Shown here: positions 10,001-17,636 of the stretch, piece by piece
Numbering within the stretch: the first letter of the stretch is position 1
Layout of the letters: each line of letters starts with the position of its first letter
DNA from: an uncultured Rikenellaceae bacterium
GTDB taxonomy: Bacteria > Bacteroidota > Bacteroidia > Bacteroidales > Rikenellaceae
DNA length: 24,435 bases
Reading direction: 5' to 3'
NCBI GenBank assembly: GCA_947054185.1
Contig: CAMRVW010000011.1
Location: 1 to 24,435, forward strand
The notes under the pieces: generated by a model
Database searches by the model: none
Told to the model about the DNA's origin: nothing
The model's input: only the letters and a program-made list of their open reading frames with translations
Program-made: the position numbers and the translations under genes

Positions 10001-10056
10001 CCGACAACCAACAGTATGCAGGCGATGAGTATAACGGAAAAGTTACTTGCTCGCAT
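7045..10056 (-). CDS. RND efflux permease, second of a tandem pair
   Basis: A 1003-residue inner-membrane RND transporter: TM1 (residues about 7-26), a first periplasmic loop with the porter fold, TM2-6, a second large loop (about 545-840) and TM7-12. In TM4 the motif GLVIDASIVMIDHY retains one acidic relay residue (Asp402); the neighbouring second Asp of AcrB is Ala. In TM10, GLVVNSAIYMLNQYDN (910-925) has no lysine or acidic residue at the usual relay position. It may therefore be the less active proton-coupling partner of a heteromeric pump. Its ATG overlaps the end of the upstream permease by 14 bases in another frame, so the two are translationally coupled. With the adaptor and TolC-like protein of this locus it should span the envelope. 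Confidence 0.92.
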   Translation of the reverse strand: MRASNFSVILIACILLVVGMAVAPLIDVGSKPRPRQGRELWINYQWSGTPAKVIEQSVTAPIEGVMVAVRGVNNVESESRLGSGWVKVTLKPDVNVSAVRFEIASLLRQIRSRLPKEMSTPMLSGGDIVNNSRQRDEQVHLLSYTVNSHLTSTQLQEYVRKNVAPLIQRNEDVRRVDVSGGVDRYIEVTYDPLRLQAYGLGASDIEDGLRAFFGRNEIVGDILHDGTRVTLRLVTDDFIRPLEQMPIKGRDGNIVYMGDLASYEYRNSEPPSYYRIDGRETVSLNIYVNAHANLTRLAGELRRQMDDMAVSLQHGVTLELQQDSSEEQQGELDRLISRSMMSLAVLLLFVFMVRPGWRYVSIVAITLAVCLALAAICYYIFDLRLHVFSIAGISVSLGLVIDASIVMIDHYGYYRNRKAFMAIFAALLTTTGTLVAVFFAPENLQHDLYDFARIIIINLTAALLVSIAFVPALVDSLHFRVNSQARIFTRRHRLAVRWSVLYGRYIAMPGKWSRRKRFIAYSVFLLLYLAAFGVSVYLFSKSMDGASWPRNEREMKLYVMARMPLGGTAAQLNGKVKLLEEMLVEEEVVRRFETYVGSSGATISVQFTPEALQTDAPYRLENRVIGRMIDIGGADWSTHGVSQRGFSNSLSLQHRSNRIDMTGYNYDRLYRYAQDLCDMLGRNTRVLDIAIETPGHEYQGDEYYVRYDWERLKLLDITPQQIHSAVSDILQTRDMGRYEQMNTDVTLKSSRCDTYDLWQLLNSYIKVGESDIRLSEVMRIERREAKNIIPRRNQEYILRVAFNVLGSDAYSNNYTREMTENMKERLPVGFRCVRSQWAQPPSTAEQYWLIALCLIITYWLMAILFESLLRPLAMLFALMPATLASVFMTFHFTGIPFGSGGLAALVLLCGLVVNSAIYMLNQYDNIRKTSDITPRRAYMRAYNHKIVPVMLTVLSTVLSLVPFLVDGPDNQFWYTFAITTIVGLMASLLALVLVLPWCVRMKE

Positions 10057-13000
10057 GACGATATATGATAAAGTACACCAATGGCACGAAAAACAGACTG
10101 ACGAGCGTACCCACCGTCATGCCGACAATGAGAGTGAACGACAACGGGTATTGTAATGCACTGCCCATGTCGGTACGGGAAAGAAACGGAAGTATGGCCA
10201 ATATGGTTGTAAGCGAGGTCATGACAATGGGACGCAGACGACTGTGTCCGGCCTCCATAATGGATCTCAGCGTTGACATGCCGCCGCGTCGCAAACGATT
10301 GATGGTATCCACCTTCAATATGGAGTCGTTGATGATAATGCCAGCCATCACCACCAATCCTATCATAGACATTATATTGAGCGATTCACCCGTCACCCAT
10401 AATACCACGAAAACAACAGCCACATCGAGCACCATCTCGCTCAATATTATGAAAGGTTGCACCATACTCTCAAACTGGGCTGCCAATATAAAATAGAGTA
10501 AAGACAACGCGACCGCAAGAACCACCATCAGCTCACCGATCAACCGCCTGCTGGTGAAATAATCGCCGGCAAATGTGGCATGCAACCGCAAAGGCTCGCT
10601 GCGCATCCGGTCACGTTCGGCAAACTCTTGCGTCCACGCCATAATCGCGCACGCCGTATCGTCATCACACTCTATGTTGACCGGATAATAATCGCCTGCC
10701 TGCCCTGCATATAGCTGCCTGAAGTCTTCACCCTCGCCCGTCTTGACAAGCAGGTGCATGGGAATTGTTGCCCCGTCGACAGTCAACGTGGATGCCAGCA
10801 CAGAGTTCCTGTCAGGCACAGCATCACCGATAATCACGGGCACAACGGCCGCTCCATCGCTGATGCCTAACACCTTACGCTCACCCACCCTCTCACGCAA
10901 CACCAGTAACAGATGTTCGTATGTCACACCATATACCGCCATATGCTCCAGCCGGGCCTTATACTCGATTGTCCTGTCTGCCGCAACAGGTTGAATCGCC
11001 AATGCAGGGAAACCGTTTTGCAACGAGTCGACAAAGGCCCGAGCCTGTGCCACCGTGGGACGTTCGCCGTCATCATTCTGCAACAGTATCGTCAACCGGC
11101 TCTCATCCGAACTAAACACCATATCAAGCAGACTGCCCACTGTTTCAAACTCCATGCTCGCCTGCGGATAACGTTCCCCCAAAGTCTTTGTCAGAGTTTC
11201 TTGCGCCGTCAATCGCTCGCTTTCGCTGTCGAACTTCAAATATACGACCGCCTCTGTCGATGTTATATCATGGGTATGTGACAGTAAAAACGCTTGTGAG
11301 CCGACCATTGACGTACTCGTCTGCAAAGAGCTGTCACACGTGGCGAGCAACTCGACCACACGCCTGTCGTTTTCCTGTTCCGATATGCCGAGATTCCAAT
11401 CAATGAGCATCATGGTGTCTTCATGTGGCATGTCGGGCAACTGTTCTTTGCGCAACGCACCGAACATAAATACCAGGCCCGCCACAGACACAACGAACAA
11501 CGCAAACACATACCGTGCATGACGAAAGGCGAATTTAAGCACCTTGGAATATAGAGCAATGAGTCTGTCAGGCCCCCGATGCGTTGTAAGCGCCACCTTT
11601 TTGAAAAACAGCCTGAAATAGACAGGTATCACCGTCATTGCCACTATCAGCGAGGCAAAAAGGGCAATGGTAACGGCCATTGCCTGATCATAAAACAACT
11701 CGCCTGCCGTGCCGCTCAGAAATATCAGCGGAACGAACACCGAGCATGTGGTCAACACCGACGACAACATAGGTGTGAAAACCTCTTGGGTCCCCTTGAC
11801 AGCCGCCACGTCCAACGGCTCATATTGCATGCGCTGTCGTATATTGTCTATCACTATAATGGAATTGTCCACTATCATACCCACACCAAGTATAAGCCCC
11901 GACAGACTTATTACGTTGAGTGATATTCCAAGCACGTAAAACGACAACAGCGTCAATATGAGCGACAGCGGTATGCTGACGATGACAAGCAACGGCAGAC
12001 GCACATTGCGCATAAAAACAAACAAAACCAGACATGCCAAAACGGCCCCCAAAAGGAAATTCTTCTTGAGATTGTCTATCGAATATGTCAGAAGCCGTGT
12101 TTGGTCACGGGTCAGGTCAAAGGCTATGTCGGGATATTCGGTGCGCAATTCAGCCAACAGCATATCGATGCTCGCCTGCAAATCTTCCATTCTGGTCTGT
12201 GTCTGCTTTATCACCGCCATTGTTACGGCCCGTCGTCCGTTGTGCCGTACCGGCCCGCTGCCTATGCCTGCAGGACGGTGCCGCACATCGCACAGGTCGC
12301 CCAACCGCAACAGACGACCGTCGTGACTGAAAATAATATTTCTGATATCGTCGTCTGTCAACAATGCCGCATCAAAGTGTATGTTGTAACGGTATATGCC
12401 GTCCACAATGCTCAACGACGACAGTTTGATATCTCGAGCCGTTATCGCCTGCTCTATGTCACTCGGTCTTATGCCGAGCGCATCCATCCGATCGGAACGA
12501 GGCACTATTACTATCTCGGTACCTTCCATACCGCTCATATCCACCATCGCCGTCTGAGGCAGTTGCTCTATGCGCTTGCGTATTACACTCCGGGCAAACG
12601 ACGACAATTGCACGAATCGGTCTTCACCCGTCCCGCTCTCCTTGAGCGATATGTCAAGGAAGAATGCGGGTATATCCATTGCACTCGCTTTCATCACCTT
12701 GGGGCGCTCTATCTCTTTGGGCAGCCACGACATTGCACGGTCTATCTTCTCGCCGACATCTATAAACAATAGGTCCATGTCTGCACCGGGTTCGAATATC
12801 AGTTTAACCGTGGCGGCATCCATTCGACTCTCACTGCGGATATCTTTAAGCCCCGACACCTGCGACAGCTGGTTGCGCAACGGCTCTGTAACACTGCTCT
12901 CAACCTGACGCACGGAAGCACCCGGATAACCGGCATGTACCGTTATCTGAGGAATATCGATGTCAGGCATGAGCGACACAGGTATGTAATATACAGAAAG

Positions 13001-13072
13001 GATGCCTATTGCCGCAAGAGCGATTATGCACATGCTCACGGCTATGGGACGGTGTATGATATGTTTGAGCAT
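10043..13072 (-). CDS. RND efflux permease, first of a tandem pair
   Basis: A 1009-residue RND permease of the multidrug/HAE1-like type. TM1 is preceded by HRPIAVSMCI, and the porter segment has MPDIDIPQITV and GYPGASVRQVE, typical of AcrB/MdtB relatives. TM4 reads GMIVDNSIIVIDN (Asp402). TM10 reads GIIINDSILKVDT (911-923), with Asp and Lys present for a proton relay. It uses the proton-motive force to move substrate from the periplasm or outer leaflet outward. It is followed with a 14-base overlap by a second, diverged permease, recalling the MdtB-MdtC heterotrimer. The adaptor gene lies 208 bases upstream and a promoter-like sequence sits in that gap. The cargo is not known from sequence; a peptide is suggested by the neighbours. 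Confidence 0.93.
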   Translation of the reverse strand: MLKHIIHRPIAVSMCIIALAAIGILSVYYIPVSLMPDIDIPQITVHAGYPGASVRQVESSVTEPLRNQLSQVSGLKDIRSESRMDAATVKLIFEPGADMDLLFIDVGEKIDRAMSWLPKEIERPKVMKASAMDIPAFFLDISLKESGTGEDRFVQLSSFARSVIRKRIEQLPQTAMVDMSGMEGTEIVIVPRSDRMDALGIRPSDIEQAITARDIKLSSLSIVDGIYRYNIHFDAALLTDDDIRNIIFSHDGRLLRLGDLCDVRHRPAGIGSGPVRHNGRRAVTMAVIKQTQTRMEDLQASIDMLLAELRTEYPDIAFDLTRDQTRLLTYSIDNLKKNFLLGAVLACLVLFVFMRNVRLPLLVIVSIPLSLILTLLSFYVLGISLNVISLSGLILGVGMIVDNSIIVIDNIRQRMQYEPLDVAAVKGTQEVFTPMLSSVLTTCSVFVPLIFLSGTAGELFYDQAMAVTIALFASLIVAMTVIPVYFRLFFKKVALTTHRGPDRLIALYSKVLKFAFRHARYVFALFVVSVAGLVFMFGALRKEQLPDMPHEDTMMLIDWNLGISEQENDRRVVELLATCDSSLQTSTSMVGSQAFLLSHTHDITSTEAVVYLKFDSESERLTAQETLTKTLGERYPQASMEFETVGSLLDMVFSSDESRLTILLQNDDGERPTVAQARAFVDSLQNGFPALAIQPVAADRTIEYKARLEHMAVYGVTYEHLLLVLRERVGERKVLGISDGAAVVPVIIGDAVPDRNSVLASTLTVDGATIPMHLLVKTGEGEDFRQLYAGQAGDYYPVNIECDDDTACAIMAWTQEFAERDRMRSEPLRLHATFAGDYFTSRRLIGELMVVLAVALSLLYFILAAQFESMVQPFIILSEMVLDVAVVFVVLWVTGESLNIMSMIGLVVMAGIIINDSILKVDTINRLRRGGMSTLRSIMEAGHSRLRPIVMTSLTTILAILPFLSRTDMGSALQYPLSFTLIVGMTVGTLVSLFFVPLVYFIIYRHASK

Positions 13073-13140
13073 AGATGGCTGTTAAGTGTCTGACAAGTGT
13101 ATCCCTTAATAATATCTCTATGAACTGTTTATGTCTTATG

Positions 13141-13169
13141 CAAAGATAATCTCATTATTCTTTCGTCAA
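13141..13169 (-). promoter_or_regulatory. Internal promoter for the RND permease pair
   Basis: The minus strand has GTTGAC (TTG at 13168-13166), 18 bases, then TATCTTTG (13148-13141), fitting the Bacteroides TTTG/TTG...TAnnTTTG pattern. It lies about 70 bases before the ATG at 13072, in the only large gap between MFP and permeases. Confidence 0.6.
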
Positions 13170-13280
13170 CTTTAATTGTAATGGCTGCGACATGACAAAA
13201 CGTCAAATGCGATATCCTCAAACCGTCATTGAACGTTTGACCTGCGAGGCCCTGTTTTCTCCCTGTTTGAGTCGAGAGAA

Positions 13281-14354
13281 TCACTTTGACTTCAGTTTCA
13301 CCTTTGTGTTGTCGGCCAGATTCAAATTGCCGCTTGTTATCACTATATCGCCTTCATGCAGAGAGGCATCCTTGCGAGCACATCCTGCTATGGCGTGATG
13401 ACTGATGTTGCTGTGCACTATATCGACGTATGTCCAGCGAGCCTGACCGTTGTCATACAAGAAAATGACGTTATATCCGTCTCGTTCCACCACTGCATCC
13501 TTTGGCACGACAAACATGCGCGGCATGCGACGTTCCACCACCAAACGTACATTCATTCCGTCGAGCAAAGCGTCATTACCTTTCACACGCGCCGTCACCT
13601 TTACCATGCCCTTATCGTTCACCGAAGGATTGATGCTTACTATGCGCCCTGTCACAACCATACTTTCATCGGCAAACGGACTCACACGCACCCGCTGACC
13701 TTGGCGTATCACCGACAACTCCGCCTCAAGCACATTGAACTCCACATCAAACTCGGTGTCGTCTATTATGTTACAAAACTTATCGGCACTCTGATGAATA
13801 CGAGCCTCAAGATCGGCGATACGCCCGCTTATCGGTGCCGACAAACGACAGTCGTCCAGCTCCTTACGCGCCGTCTGCAACTGATATAATGCAGCATAGT
13901 GCCCCGACGTCACCTCGGCACGGCGCAACACATCACTCGGTATATCGCCACGAGGTTCCATGTTTTCGTCAACATCATAACCCATTGTTATCAGCTTGTC
14001 GGCCAAATCCACACGGGTCTTGTCGAGTTCACGTTCGGCCCGTTCAACCTCCCGAATATATCCGGTCGTATCTGTCAGGGCCAATAACGCGCCTTTCTCC
14101 ACCCACTGTCCCTCTCTGACACGAACGGATATTATCGCATCGTCATGTCGCGGCACTAACTGCGACTTCACTTTTGCGCGCAAATGTCCGTTGCATATCA
14201 CCTCTCTATTAAAGTCGGTCACACGCAAAGTCATCGTATCCACATAGTTTTCAGTCAGTTCAGGTTTAAGGCGCTCGGCCCTGCCTGAATGTTCACCAGG
14301 CCCGTTGCAACAAGTCAAAAGCAGCAACAAAGCAATAGATATCAGTTGTTTCAT
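13281..14354 (-). CDS. RND periplasmic adaptor (membrane fusion protein), lipoprotein
   Basis: A 357-residue HlyD/AcrA-type adaptor. The N-terminus is a lipoprotein signal with CC at 15-16 (LLTCCN). The biotinyl-lipoyl half-motifs flank a helical hairpin: VICNGHLRAKVKSQLVPR with VREGQWVEKGALLALTD (about 52-95), then LSAPISGRIADLEARI (171-186). The beta-barrel (about 200-275, with VRVSPFADES) and the membrane-proximal domain (about 280-355, VPKDAVVERDG) follow. It joins the permease to the TolC-like exit duct. Its ATG overlaps the stop of the MauE-like gene by ATGA (14351-14354), so it is translationally tied to the peptide-maturation genes rather than to the permeases, which start 208 bases further on. 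Base composition rises sharply from MauE to this gene. Confidence 0.9.
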   Translation of the reverse strand: MKQLISIALLLLLTCCNGPGEHSGRAERLKPELTENYVDTMTLRVTDFNREVICNGHLRAKVKSQLVPRHDDAIISVRVREGQWVEKGALLALTDTTGYIREVERAERELDKTRVDLADKLITMGYDVDENMEPRGDIPSDVLRRAEVTSGHYAALYQLQTARKELDDCRLSAPISGRIADLEARIHQSADKFCNIIDDTEFDVEFNVLEAELSVIRQGQRVRVSPFADESMVVTGRIVSINPSVNDKGMVKVTARVKGNDALLDGMNVRLVVERRMPRMFVVPKDAVVERDGYNVIFLYDNGQARWTYVDIVHSNISHHAIAGCARKDASLHEGDIVITSGNLNLADNTKVKLKSK

Positions 14355-14830
14355 TTCATTATGTTGTCAAAATCGGTTGTGGTGTTGTGTCGGTTACTTT
14401 TATACATAATTATTCCACCAAGAGCAAACACCCATAATACACATGACTTAACAAATGCCTCCAATGGAGTGAAGTGAATCAGCTCCCCGAAGCAACCGCA
14501 CGATTCTATTGGCCCTATAATGGACGGATTTAAATAATTGTCTCCTGTCAGACAGACAAAAAATGAAAGGGCTATAAGTGCTGCGATATTGGCATATAAA
14601 CAAAACCGCGGAATCAGAAAAAAAACACCTATTAACAATTCTGCCAAACAGACTATTCCCGCCACATGTACACTATAGTCACTCAACCATCCATCAAAGT
14701 AAATTTCAAGATATAACCCGACCTCCCCTGCAAACACATCCAAGCCTATAGCCTTTGTCACGGACGAAAATATGAATACCACACCGAGTATGAGACTCAA
14801 AAAACGATGTATAAACTTCATTCTATTCAT
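14351..14830 (-). CDS. MauE/DoxX-like redox-associated membrane protein
   Basis: A 159-residue protein with four hydrophobic helices (about 8-28, 54-74, 78-95, 125-142). The loop between helices 3 and 4 carries ESCGCFGEL (Cys111 and Cys113), the CGCFG signature of the MauE/DoxX redox-associated family. MauE itself is needed for disulfide-containing methylamine dehydrogenase. By analogy this protein may pass electrons or disulfides across the membrane, here for Cys-rich exported products; that is inference. The ATG at 14830 overlaps the stop of the upstream gene; a second ATG at 14821 begins one base after that stop and is equally possible. Its 3' end overlaps the adaptor gene by ATGA. It is AT-rich compared with the adaptor. 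Confidence 0.8.
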   Translation of the reverse strand: MNRMKFIHRFLSLILGVVFIFSSVTKAIGLDVFAGEVGLYLEIYFDGWLSDYSVHVAGIVCLAELLIGVFFLIPRFCLYANIAALIALSFFVCLTGDNYLNPSIIGPIESCGCFGELIHFTPLEAFVKSCVLWVFALGGIIMYKSNRHNTTTDFDNIMK

Positions 14831-16328
14831 TGTTCCATTTTTGTTTGGCTTCCTCCTTCATATTCTGAGTTGCAGGTGATTCCACTTTTACTTTAAAGTC
14901 TATCACTTCTTTCGCCTTAACCCTCATTCTGACAGTATCACCACTATTTTCATATAATTTCATCTGTCGATAGAGCGGATAAATGCGATTAGGCACCATA
15001 CGGAAAGCATACGTATATAGAGAATCGGCAGTGTCATATTCCTGCATATCCTCATAGTTACGTCCTGACAGAATATAAAACATCGGATCAGCACTTAATA
15101 ATACTCCCTGGCGCATCATAGCATTACTGTCGTTATATCGTCCCGCATTCCTCAATACCAATCCAAAGTTGAACAGAAACTGAACATCATCATTCATGTA
15201 CGGCAACAACTCATAATAGTCCTTAATAAAGACATTGTCATTTAGTTTGGCAAACCGGCTATAATCTTCTGTCGCCTTTATACGTGGAGAAAGCAGAAAA
15301 TATACAATCGCACCCAATACCACAGAACCTATAAACGGCCTTACCAATCGCCAACCGACTATTTTATCTTGACCTATATTGGCCGCCGTGGCCACTATAA
15401 CTGTAAGTATGATACAAAATACAGATATGGTAAATGGATATGAAAAAAATGAGAACACCAACAACGCAACCAAACCATAGTACATAGGATGCGCTGTCAT
15501 TCTAAGACGCCTTGCTGTAAGGAATATTATAACAGACATTAATATCAAGCCTGTAAAACCTTGTTCCACAGCAATACGCATAGGTTCATTGAAAGGCAGA
15601 TCAGCAACCCCCACACTTGAAATGAACGCAGAATCGGGGTGTCTGGTAAAATAAGACGCTTGTTCTTCTCCCAATACATGCAAATATCCTCCTATCCCAA
15701 CTCCGAACCAAAACTGATCCAACCATACTTTAAATGACACAATCAACATCAATACGCGACTGTTGGCAGACCCCTGTTTGATGAAATATAATAACGCAAT
15801 GGCAATAGGCACACATAGTAAAATCTCTTTCCAATACCTTTTAACATAGGAATGATACATAATAGCCATACATACGCCATATGCCAACAGTGCCGCCCTG
15901 CTCCATGCCGCCGGAAGCATAATTAACATAATCAATCCGCCGACACCCAATTTTTTATCTTTAACCTCCTTATACACATGTGTCACGACAACAAGCATGA
16001 TAGCAATAAAACCTCCCCAAGGAGCAGGATTAAGAAAACTCCCCGTCATGGAGTAAAGATGATGCCCCGACACACTGAAACCTAATAACTGTGATAACCC
16101 AACAAACACCTGCCACCCCCCTAATACGGCACAAATATATGCCCAAAATAATTTATCTATGCGAGCAAGAGGCAGACAACGCAACAGCATGTAAAGAGCC
16201 ATCCATGCACCAGTGCGTAAAAACACTCTAGCGCATGGCGTGTGCGACACCACCAATGTGTTGCCCACATAATAGGCGAACCATACTGCCACCCACAGGT
16301 CTATATTGACAAAAACATTCTTCCCCAC
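14823..16328 (-). CDS. O-antigen-ligase/Wzy_C-fold polytopic membrane protein with TPR-like C-terminus
   Basis: A 501-residue protein with about ten transmembrane helices in residues 1-350 and a soluble TPR-like tail (about 360-475, with DVQFLFNFGLVLRNAGRYNDS and ILSGRNYEDMQEYDTADSL). Family marks are GSFLNPAPWGGF (97-108), AAWSRAA (140-146) and SANSRVLML with FGVGIGGY (208-215), as in the Wzy_C ligase/polymerase superfamily. Classical members join glycan to lipid or protein, but no glycosyltransferase or lipid-carrier gene is nearby, so glycan ligation is unproven. The start is GTG at 16328, overlapping the signal peptidase gene by 28 bases. The next in-frame ATG (codon 43) would remove TM1, so the GTG is preferred. 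Confidence 0.8.
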   Translation of the reverse strand: MGKNVFVNIDLWVAVWFAYYVGNTLVVSHTPCARVFLRTGAWMALYMLLRCLPLARIDKLFWAYICAVLGGWQVFVGLSQLLGFSVSGHHLYSMTGSFLNPAPWGGFIAIMLVVVTHVYKEVKDKKLGVGGLIMLIMLPAAWSRAALLAYGVCMAIMYHSYVKRYWKEILLCVPIAIALLYFIKQGSANSRVLMLIVSFKVWLDQFWFGVGIGGYLHVLGEEQASYFTRHPDSAFISSVGVADLPFNEPMRIAVEQGFTGLILMSVIIFLTARRLRMTAHPMYYGLVALLVFSFFSYPFTISVFCIILTVIVATAANIGQDKIVGWRLVRPFIGSVVLGAIVYFLLSPRIKATEDYSRFAKLNDNVFIKDYYELLPYMNDDVQFLFNFGLVLRNAGRYNDSNAMMRQGVLLSADPMFYILSGRNYEDMQEYDTADSLYTYAFRMVPNRIYPLYRQMKLYENSGDTVRMRVKAKEVIDFKVKVESPATQNMKEEAKQKWNNE

Positions 16329-17152
16329 TTTATCGTATCGGTCACTTTATCTTTTGAGTAACTTATCATCTGCGCCACACCCACAATATAATCCTCCGGG
16401 ACTAATCCCCAATAACGCGAATCCATGGAATCATTGACATTGTCGCCAGCCATGAAATAGTAATTATATTTCCATCTGTATTTGGTTATCGGTTTGCCGT
16501 CAAACAAAACTCGATCATTTTTCCAATCAACCGTAACAGTTTTTCCTGTCTCATACTCCAATAAACTCTTATATACAGTACCTTCCTTAGGAGTCAACAC
16601 AATCACATCATCCTCTCGAGGTATATACAAAGGCCCCATGTGTTTTGACGTCCATCCCACCCGCTCATCAAACGGATATATAGACTCACAGTCATCATCC
16701 GGAACTCTCTCCAATAGCTCTTGTCCCGACTTAAATCCTAATGGTTGACGATAGTTATTGCACCTATAATGCCCGTTCTCTATGGTCAATGTATCGCCTG
16801 GCAAAGCAATGCAACGTTTACAGTATACATAATTTATCTTGAAAGCTATGTGCCCACCGACATACGGATAATTGAACACCACTATATCGTTATACTGTAA
16901 TTTGCGTAATCCTTTCACTCGTATGCTTTTTAGCTCCTGCCCATATTGTTTGAAGTCAAAATCAGTGTATATCCTCGCTCCCATGACGAGTTTGTTAACC
17001 ATCACACGGTCACCAGGCACTAAAGTCGGTGCCATTGACCATGTGGGAATAACGAACTGATCGGCAATAAATACGCGACTGACATAGTAAATTATGAATA
17101 TTAAAATACCACACAATCCGATCAACTGATATTTATGACTCTCACGACTCAT
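16301..17152 (-). CDS. Signal peptidase I (S26A family), locus-associated
   Basis: A 283-residue type I signal peptidase anchored by one N-terminal helix (about 9-28). The catalytic serine lies in IPTWSMAPTL (Ser39), followed by GDRVMVNK. The catalytic lysine is in YCKRCIALPGD (Lys112). Box E reads GDNVNDSMDSRYWG (236-249). The dyad and boxes are intact, so it should cleave signal peptides on the periplasmic side. It sits seven bases after the DUF1573 gene and overlaps the Wzy_C-fold gene, so it is embedded in the peptide locus. It is therefore likely an accessory peptidase for locus products rather than the general LepB. Five cysteines outside the catalytic dyad are noticeable for a periplasmic enzyme. 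Confidence 0.92.
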   Translation of the reverse strand: MSRESHKYQLIGLCGILIFIIYYVSRVFIADQFVIPTWSMAPTLVPGDRVMVNKLVMGARIYTDFDFKQYGQELKSIRVKGLRKLQYNDIVVFNYPYVGGHIAFKINYVYCKRCIALPGDTLTIENGHYRCNNYRQPLGFKSGQELLERVPDDDCESIYPFDERVGWTSKHMGPLYIPREDDVIVLTPKEGTVYKSLLEYETGKTVTVDWKNDRVLFDGKPITKYRWKYNYYFMAGDNVNDSMDSRYWGLVPEDYIVGVAQMISYSKDKVTDTIKWGRMFLSI

Positions 17153-17159
17153 TCGGAAG

Positions 17160-17636
17160 CTATTTTACGTTGTCCGTTTTATTCTGATTACGTTCAACAA
17201 CGTTGATATAGGCTGTAATTTTATACATCCGTCTTTGTGTGTTGAGCTTAACTATCGCATTGATCTTATTTTCACCAATGCGATCTTTTGTGTCATATAT
17301 TAGAATTATATCCGTGGTATCTTGCGGCAAAACCGTTACTGCGCTTATCTTAAAGTCTGTACACGAACAATCCGGATTTACATTCAATACTTTTAAAATA
17401 TCCTGTCCTGTATTGACTATCCGGTACTTCATGTTCACAACCGTATCGACAGGCACATTGCCCAACACAATACTCTTGTCAATTATTTTAGCATCGGTAA
17501 CAGGGCCTAAATCCTCTTTTGATACCGAAACTGGCGACCTGTATATTCTGGATATAATCACACTCAACAAGACAATGAATATACAAGAATATATCACATA
17601 CTCTAACCACTTAAGACTATTCTTTTTGCCACTCAT
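17160..17636 (-). CDS. Membrane-anchored DUF1573 protein
   Basis: A 158-residue protein with an uncleaved N-terminal anchor (hydrophobic residues about 11-29) and a periplasmic immunoglobulin-like DUF1573 domain. The family signature is clear: YRIVNTGQDILKVLNVNPDCSCTDF (about 71-95) with the conserved Cys90-Ser-Cys92 pair. The biochemical role of DUF1573 is not established; the paired cysteines suggest redox or metal chemistry. It overlaps the propeller gene by ATGA (17633-17636) and is followed after seven bases by the signal peptidase, so it belongs to the same transcript. Confidence 0.85.
   Translation of the reverse strand: MSGKKNSLKWLEYVIYSCIFIVLLSVIISRIYRSPVSVSKEDLGPVTDAKIIDKSIVLGNVPVDTVVNMKYRIVNTGQDILKVLNVNPDCSCTDFKISAVTVLPQDTTDIILIYDTKDRIGENKINAIVKLNTQRRMYKITAYINVVERNQNKTDNVK

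Noticed and set aside
12101..12772. Long plus-strand frame (223 codons) opposite the first RND permease
   Set aside because: The opposite strand encodes conserved porter sequence; the product has no family features.
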